NCBI GenBank assembly: GCA_002420315.1
Contig: DIHU01000124.1
Location: 1 to 18,824, forward strand
Length of the DNA: 18,824 nt
Direction of reading: 5' to 3'
Source of the DNA: Akkermansiaceae bacterium UBA5688
GTDB lineage: Bacteria; Verrucomicrobiota; Verrucomicrobiia; Verrucomicrobiales; Akkermansiaceae
The notes beneath the pieces were generated by a model that ran no database searches, was not told the origin of the DNA, and worked only from the letters and a program-made list of their open reading frames with translations. Positions 15,206 through 18,824 of the stretch are shown in pieces. Position numbers and translations under genes: made by a program. Position 1 is the stretch's first letter. Each line of letters opens with the position of its first letter.

Positions 15206-16285
15206 TTACGCAGATTCTTCGGGGAAGTTTTCGAGTTCCCAACCTTGATGTCCGACTTCATCGGCCAATTCCTTAAATTCAGTAAGTTCGGCATTGGTGA
15301 AAAGAAGTCCGCCAGCCGCGTCAGTACGCTCACGGAAGCCGGCTTCGATTTGTCCGGGAAGGAGGCACTTTTCGTTTCCATGACCTAGGATGTCATCGAG
15401 GACTGCTTTCATGTTGGCCGATTGATCGCCGTGAACGAATGCTCCGCTGGACCAAGCATCTGGGTGAATGACCTGAAAGTAGAAACAGGAAGTGGTTTTG
15501 GTGCCTTTTCGCCCCCGTTCAGTGGGGAGGTAACCGCCAATGAACCCGCCGACGAGTTCGTTAATGAGAGCCATGCCGTAACCTTTGTGTGCTCCGAATG
15601 GCAGGAGGGATACAACTTCGTTGGGGTCGGTAGTTTCGTTGCCATCTTTGTCAACGGCGGCTCCGGGAGGGAGGGGCTTGCCTTCCCGTTTGAGTTGCTG
15701 GACGCGGCCCATGGCAACGGTCGAGGTGGCCCAATCGATGACGATGGGGAATCCATTCGCATCCTGTGTTGGGAACCCCCACGAGTGAGGATTAGTGCCA
15801 AGAGTAGGATGCTTGCCAAAGAAAGGAACGACTTCGGCTAGAGTAGAGGTGCAGTTGGTGTAAGCGATGTAACCTTTTTCGGCAGCTTTCATGACATATC
15901 CGCCGCCCCAAAGGTAATGGAAGGCGTTGTCGATCGCGACTTGACCAACTCCAAATTCATCGGCCATCTCGATGCAGCGATCAATGGCTGCTACGGCAAC
16001 AGCTTGGCCTAGTTTCTTGTGGGCATTCCAGACTTCAGAGGCCTTAAAGCGGTCATTGACGACTTCGATTTCTGCACCAGGAACGCAGCCTCCAGTGGCG
16101 GAGCCAAAAAGGTGGTCGAGGTGGAGAGCTTTGAGGGCATTGTGTGTGCGGATCCCGTGGCGAGCGGCTTCTTGGCAAACGGATGCGGCAACTGAAGATT
16201 CTTCTGCCGTGTAACCCCGAGCCTGATAGGCTGCGGCGACTAATTCATCATGTTTGTTAGCTGGGACTACCTGGAATTCGCTCAT
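15206..16285 (-). CDS. Ldh-family NAD(P)-dependent oxidoreductase (malate/L-lactate/ureidoglycolate dehydrogenase type)
   Basis: Cytosolic 2-hydroxyacid dehydrogenase of the LDH2/MDH2 family (PF02615), 359 residues, normal length. The N-terminal helices contain ARHGIRTHNALKALHLDHL (about 41-59), where the family usually has a RGxxSHGxxRL block. The likely catalytic His48 is kept but is flanked by T and N instead of S and G. Further hallmarks are a VAAIDRCIEMADEFGVG helix, AIDNAFHYLWGG (the family's NS.HfG.. region), the ATSTVAMGRV segment and PFGAHKGYGMALINELVGG, the best conserved family motif. ATG at 16285 is preferred: an open extension to 16351 adds 22 residues (MAWHLPSFPKK onward) that do not resemble the family. 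The substrate cannot be read from sequence; the changed His block suggests a less common subgroup. It is followed closely by the FmdB-type gene. Confidence 0.9.
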   Translation of the reverse strand: MSEFQVVPANKHDELVAAAYQARGYTAEESSVAASVCQEAARHGIRTHNALKALHLDHLFGSATGGCVPGAEIEVVNDRFKASEVWNAHKKLGQAVAVAAIDRCIEMADEFGVGQVAIDNAFHYLWGGGYVMKAAEKGYIAYTNCTSTLAEVVPFFGKHPTLGTNPHSWGFPTQDANGFPIVIDWATSTVAMGRVQQLKREGKPLPPGAAVDKDGNETTDPNEVVSLLPFGAHKGYGMALINELVGGFIGGYLPTERGRKGTKTTSCFYFQVIHPDAWSSGAFVHGDQSANMKAVLDDILGHGNEKCLLPGQIEAGFRERTDAAGGLLFTNAELTEFKELADEVGHQGWELENFPEESA

Positions 16286-16603
16286 TTGTATGACGGGATT
16301 TATCGGGCGAGAGACTGGCTTTTTTGGAAAAGATGGCAAGTGCCAAGCCACTATCCGCTATGGATTAAGGTGATGGCGGCTTCTGGATTGATAAATAAGT
16401 AAGCCAAAAAACCATTTAGCTTAAGGGGTGATTGCAAAAATAAAAGGATCCTAAGGAGGTCGATTTTCGTTAACGATAACGAGTGGAACCCTTCCCTTAC
16501 TTGCCGCAGTTTGACAGTAAGGGAGGTCTGCAATTTCAATATTGGTAACGAGTCACTGCTGATTTAATTTCGCGACCAATGACCTGATTTTTTTCCAGAT
16601 TGG
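16286..16603. other. 318-base spacer between the sulfatase and dehydrogenase genes
   Basis: No convincing gene is seen. On the minus strand this is the region downstream of the sulfatase and upstream of the dehydrogenase, so it should hold the promoter of the latter. It contains one clear stem-loop (listed separately), the short palindrome CGTTAACG near 16468-16475 and two copies of TAACGAGT near 16476 and 16545. The AT content is higher than in the flanking genes. No tRNA-like or known riboswitch structure was recognised by eye. Confidence 0.5.
16491..16526 (-). terminator. Stem-loop downstream of the sulfatase gene, terminator-like without a T-run
   Basis: Arms 16491-16501 and 16516-16526 can pair over 11 positions: 9 consecutive Watson-Crick pairs (TCCCTTACT with AGTAAGGGA), then a G-T pair and a G-C pair. 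The loop is 14 bases. It lies about 78 bases past the sulfatase stop on that gene's strand. Neither side has a run of T, so a classical intrinsic terminator is not shown. It could be a 3'-end-protecting hairpin, a Rho-assisted terminator, a protein-binding palindrome, or a leader element of the dehydrogenase gene. Confidence 0.4.
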
Positions 16604-18223
16604 TTACTTCACGCGTGGGCGGAAGTTTGCTTTGGTTTTCACACTGGTGGTGGTTCGCATTTTACGCTTCCACTCATGTGGCTTTTCTTTGAGTACGGTG
16701 TCATCCCCATAGCCTTTTTGTAGTTTGAGAAGTTGTTTTCGGACATCGTTGATTAGCTCTTTTTTCTCGGGGTTACCATAAAGGTTTTTGAGTTCATCAG
16801 GGTCGGTTTTGAGGTCGTAGAATTCCCATTCTCCGAATTCATAGAAGTTGATGAGTTTGTAGCGTTCGGTGCGGATACCGTTGTGGCGGGGGACTTGATG
16901 GTAGGAGGGATACTCGTAGTAGTGGTAGTAGATGGATTTGCGCCAGTCATCGGGCTTATTGCCTTTGAGTAGTGGCACGAGAGAAGCGCCTTGCATGTCG
17001 CTGGGCGTTTCTGCCCCGGCCATCTCGAGGAAGGTTTGCGCGTAGTCTAGGTTTTGAACGAGGTCAGTATTGCGTGAGCCGGGTTTAATAACGCCAGGCC
17101 AAGAGATGATAAGAGGCATTTTCAAAGATTCTTCGTACATCCAACGTTTATCGTACCAGCCGTGGTCGCCAATATAGAATCCTTGATCAGAAGAGTAGAC
17201 GAAGACCGTGTTGTCGGCGAGGTCCTGATCTTCAAGCGCTTTACGGAGGCGCGCCAAGTTCTCGTCAACGCCCTTGATAGCGCGGAGGTAGTTTTTAGCA
17301 TAGCGCTGGAACTTCCAACGGACGAGATCACGACCGGTGAGTTTGGCTTCGCGGAACGCTTTATCCTTGGGGTCGTAAGCGGCGCGCCAAGTTTTTAGCT
17401 GATCCGGGGTCATGCGTTTCATGTTTATGTAGGCGGAGCGGTCCTCGCTTGGACGGCGCTGTTTGGGGAAATCTAAGTCTGGGGTGAGATCGGTAAAGAG
17501 GTCATGGTCGAGATACATGTGACGATCGATTTCCATCTCCTGATGCTGGGCTGGGATGCGTCCTTCGTATTGGTCGAAGAGGGTTTTGGGCTCTGGAATA
17601 TCGATGTCATCGTAGAGATGAAGGTGGCGCAGGGCTGGCATCCAGGTGCGGTGTGGGGCCTTGTGCTGACACATGAGCATGAAAGGCTTACCCAGTTCCT
17701 TGGATTCCTTGATGAAGTCGATGGCCATGTCAGTGACGATGTCGGTGCAGTAGCCATTCATGATTTTACGGCCTTTTGGGGTAAGCATAGCGGGATTGTA
17801 GTAATCGCCCTGACCTGGTAGGACGGCCCAGGAGTCAAAGCCCTGGGGTTTTCCCTTGAGGTGAGATTTACCGTAAAGGGCGGTATGGTAACCAGCGGCA
17901 CGGAGAATTTTTGGGAAAATCTGTTGGTTCCAGTCGAAGGAATTCCCGTTGTTCATGAAGCCATTTTTATGGCTGTGCTTTCCGCTCATAATGACGGCGC
18001 GAGAGGGACCGCAAATGGAGTTAGTGCAGAAGGAATTCTCAAAAAGCATGCCGTCGTCGGCGAGCTTGTCGATTTCGGGGGTTGGATTTACTGATTTAAG
18101 CCAGCCATTGTAAGCGCCTATGGCGTGAGGAGCATGGTCGTCAGTGAAGAAAAAGACGATATTGGGCCGCTTTTTTTCAGCGAGGATGGTTAAGGGAAAC
18201 AGCAGGAAGATCAAAAACTTCAT
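16604..18223 (-). CDS. Secreted sulfatase, formylglycine-dependent type
   Basis: Exported enzyme that hydrolyses sulfate esters, probably on sulfated polysaccharides or glycosaminoglycans; 539 residues. A signal peptide is clear (MKFLIFLLFPLTILA, likely cut after Ala15). Metal-binding FFTDDH has Asp28 and Asp29. The active-site motif CGPSR (Cys71-Arg75) fits the C-x-P-S-R rule, so Cys71 would be converted to formylglycine by an FGE or anSME enzyme encoded elsewhere. AAGYHTALYGKSHLKG is the second sulfatase signature. SSDQGFYIGDHG (about residues 343-354) supplies further metal ligands. The C-terminal part has the LYDLKTDPDEL-like segment (FYDLKTDPDELKNLYGNP) usual for family S1 sulfatases with a DUF4976 end. 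The gene is divergent from the nucleotidylyltransferase-kinase gene by 66 bases. The position and type of sugar sulfate cannot be read here. Confidence 0.95.
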   Translation of the reverse strand: MKFLIFLLFPLTILAEKKRPNIVFFFTDDHAPHAIGAYNGWLKSVNPTPEIDKLADDGMLFENSFCTNSICGPSRAVIMSGKHSHKNGFMNNGNSFDWNQQIFPKILRAAGYHTALYGKSHLKGKPQGFDSWAVLPGQGDYYNPAMLTPKGRKIMNGYCTDIVTDMAIDFIKESKELGKPFMLMCQHKAPHRTWMPALRHLHLYDDIDIPEPKTLFDQYEGRIPAQHQEMEIDRHMYLDHDLFTDLTPDLDFPKQRRPSEDRSAYINMKRMTPDQLKTWRAAYDPKDKAFREAKLTGRDLVRWKFQRYAKNYLRAIKGVDENLARLRKALEDQDLADNTVFVYSSDQGFYIGDHGWYDKRWMYEESLKMPLIISWPGVIKPGSRNTDLVQNLDYAQTFLEMAGAETPSDMQGASLVPLLKGNKPDDWRKSIYYHYYEYPSYHQVPRHNGIRTERYKLINFYEFGEWEFYDLKTDPDELKNLYGNPEKKELINDVRKQLLKLQKGYGDDTVLKEKPHEWKRKMRTTTSVKTKANFRPRVK

Positions 18224-18289
18224 TCATGGACCGTAGGCAATCGGGAAAGACTTGTCCAGCGAGGGAGGCGTGATTGACTTCTAAAGACG

Positions 18290-18824
18290 ATGGTTAAGGT
18301 ATTTGTTTCAGGTTGTTATGATATTTTACATGCGGGGCATTTGCAGTTTTTTGAGGAGGCTAGGGCTTTGGGGGATCATTTGACGGTTTCGTTCGCAAAT
18401 GAGGATATTCTATGGAAGCACAAGGGTCGGAGGCCTTCGTTACCGGATGATCATAAGGCTGAGCTTTTGCGTTCACTGGTAATGGTAGATCACGTAGTCG
18501 CTGGTAATGGGGAACGAAAGGGGTTGGATTTTGAGCCGATTTTCCGCGAGCTTAAGCCGGATATTTTGGCGGTTACGGAGGATGATCAATTTGGGGAGCT
18601 AAAAGAAATCCTGTGTCAGGAATTGGGGTGTCGATATGTCTGCCTGCCGAAGACCCCTCCGAAGTTTGAGCCGATTTCGACGACGGCTATTGTAAATCGG
18701 ATTAGTGGGGTGACGGAAGCACCTCTGCGTGTTGACTTTGGCGGAGGCTGGCTTGATGTGCCGAAGTATGCTCGAAAGGGCGGTTTTATTGTGAATTGCG
18801 CGATTTCGCCAAAGGTGAGTTTAC
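18290..18824 (+). CDS. Nucleotidylyltransferase-GHMP kinase fusion, 3' end cut off by the window
   Basis: The frame is open from ATG 18290 to the window edge (178 residues visible). Residues 1-140 are a cytidylyltransferase-like domain: VFVSGCYDILHAGHLQFF, with the nucleotide-binding HxGH motif as HAGH (14-17), and ISTTAIVNRI (129-138), the ISSTxI-type second motif, as in RfaE/HldE C-terminal domains. From about residue 144 APLRVDFGGGWLDVP begins, which is the first motif of GHMP kinases (as in HddA and galactokinase relatives). So a second domain with sugar-kinase fold starts here and continues outside the window. The likely product phosphorylates a sugar and activates it to a nucleotide-sugar. 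HldE does the same job with a PfkB-type kinase placed first, so this has the opposite order and a different kinase superfamily. No good ribosome binding site is seen. The sugar is unknown. Confidence 0.85.
   Translation, partial: MVKVFVSGCYDILHAGHLQFFEEARALGDHLTVSFANEDILWKHKGRRPSLPDDHKAELLRSLVMVDHVVAGNGERKGLDFEPIFRELKPDILAVTEDDQFGELKEILCQELGCRYVCLPKTPPKFEPISTTAIVNRISGVTEAPLRVDFGGGWLDVPKYARKGGFIVNCAISPKVSL

Noticed and set aside
16286..16351. N-terminal extension of the Ldh-family dehydrogenase
   Set aside because: The 22 extra residues (proline- and lysine-rich) do not resemble the family N-terminus; the MSEFQVVP start is normal.
1..18824. CRISPR arrays, IS elements, tRNA or rRNA genes, prophage or defence islands
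   Set aside because: No regularly spaced repeats, transposase or integrase motifs, flanking inverted repeats, or RNA gene signatures were found by reading both strands.

Overview
The window reads as ordinary chromosomal DNA of a bacterium, most likely a member of the Verrucomicrobiota (inference). The hints are a secreted formylglycine-type sulfatase, a DUF5009-type membrane acyltransferase homologue, a PhyH-family dioxygenase, a free-standing four-helix-bundle S23-type protein, few strong Shine-Dalgarno sites and several GTG/TTG starts. No rRNA, tRNA, CRISPR array, integrase, transposase or insertion sequence was seen. The housekeeping genes glyA and alaS anchor it as core genome.

Layout. 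Positions 1-7647 run on the plus strand: the 3' part of glyA (serine hydroxymethyltransferase); a CPA1/NhaP-type cation:proton antiporter with a cytosolic RCK-like domain, overlapping by 4 bases a small SAM-dependent methyltransferase; then a tight three-gene cluster of a membrane-anchored or lipid-anchored coiled-coil protein, an ABC ATPase and a polytopic ABC-2-like permease. A four-helix-bundle gene (minus strand) overlaps the permease end convergently. A ROK fructokinase-type sugar kinase (plus) follows, meeting head-on the minus-strand pair alaS and phyH-like dioxygenase (8996-12412).

Positions 12630-14134 (plus) hold the DUF5009-type acyltransferase homologue and a zinc-ribbon/Smr gene whose frame is broken by one in-frame TGA. 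On the minus strand, 14143-16285 holds an Ldh-family NAD(P) dehydrogenase, an FmdB-type zinc-ribbon protein and a signal-anchored unknown protein. After a 318-base spacer with one clear stem-loop comes the sulfatase (16604-18223, minus). Divergent from it, and cut by the window end, is a fusion of a nucleotidylyltransferase domain and a GHMP-kinase domain.

How they fit together. Much of the window is unlinked housekeeping. The ABC cluster is a plausible exporter or envelope-remodelling unit with its own coiled-coil partner. The sulfatase, the Ldh dehydrogenase and the sugar kinase fit a polysaccharide-degrading lifestyle, but they are not obviously one operon. The best candidates for something new are the nucleotidylyltransferase-GHMP kinase fusion (possible HldE-like chemistry built from different parts), the TGA-interrupted Smr gene, the HxE variant in the dioxygenase and the uncharacterised coiled-coil ABC partner. 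I saw no complete, clearly new multi-gene system.
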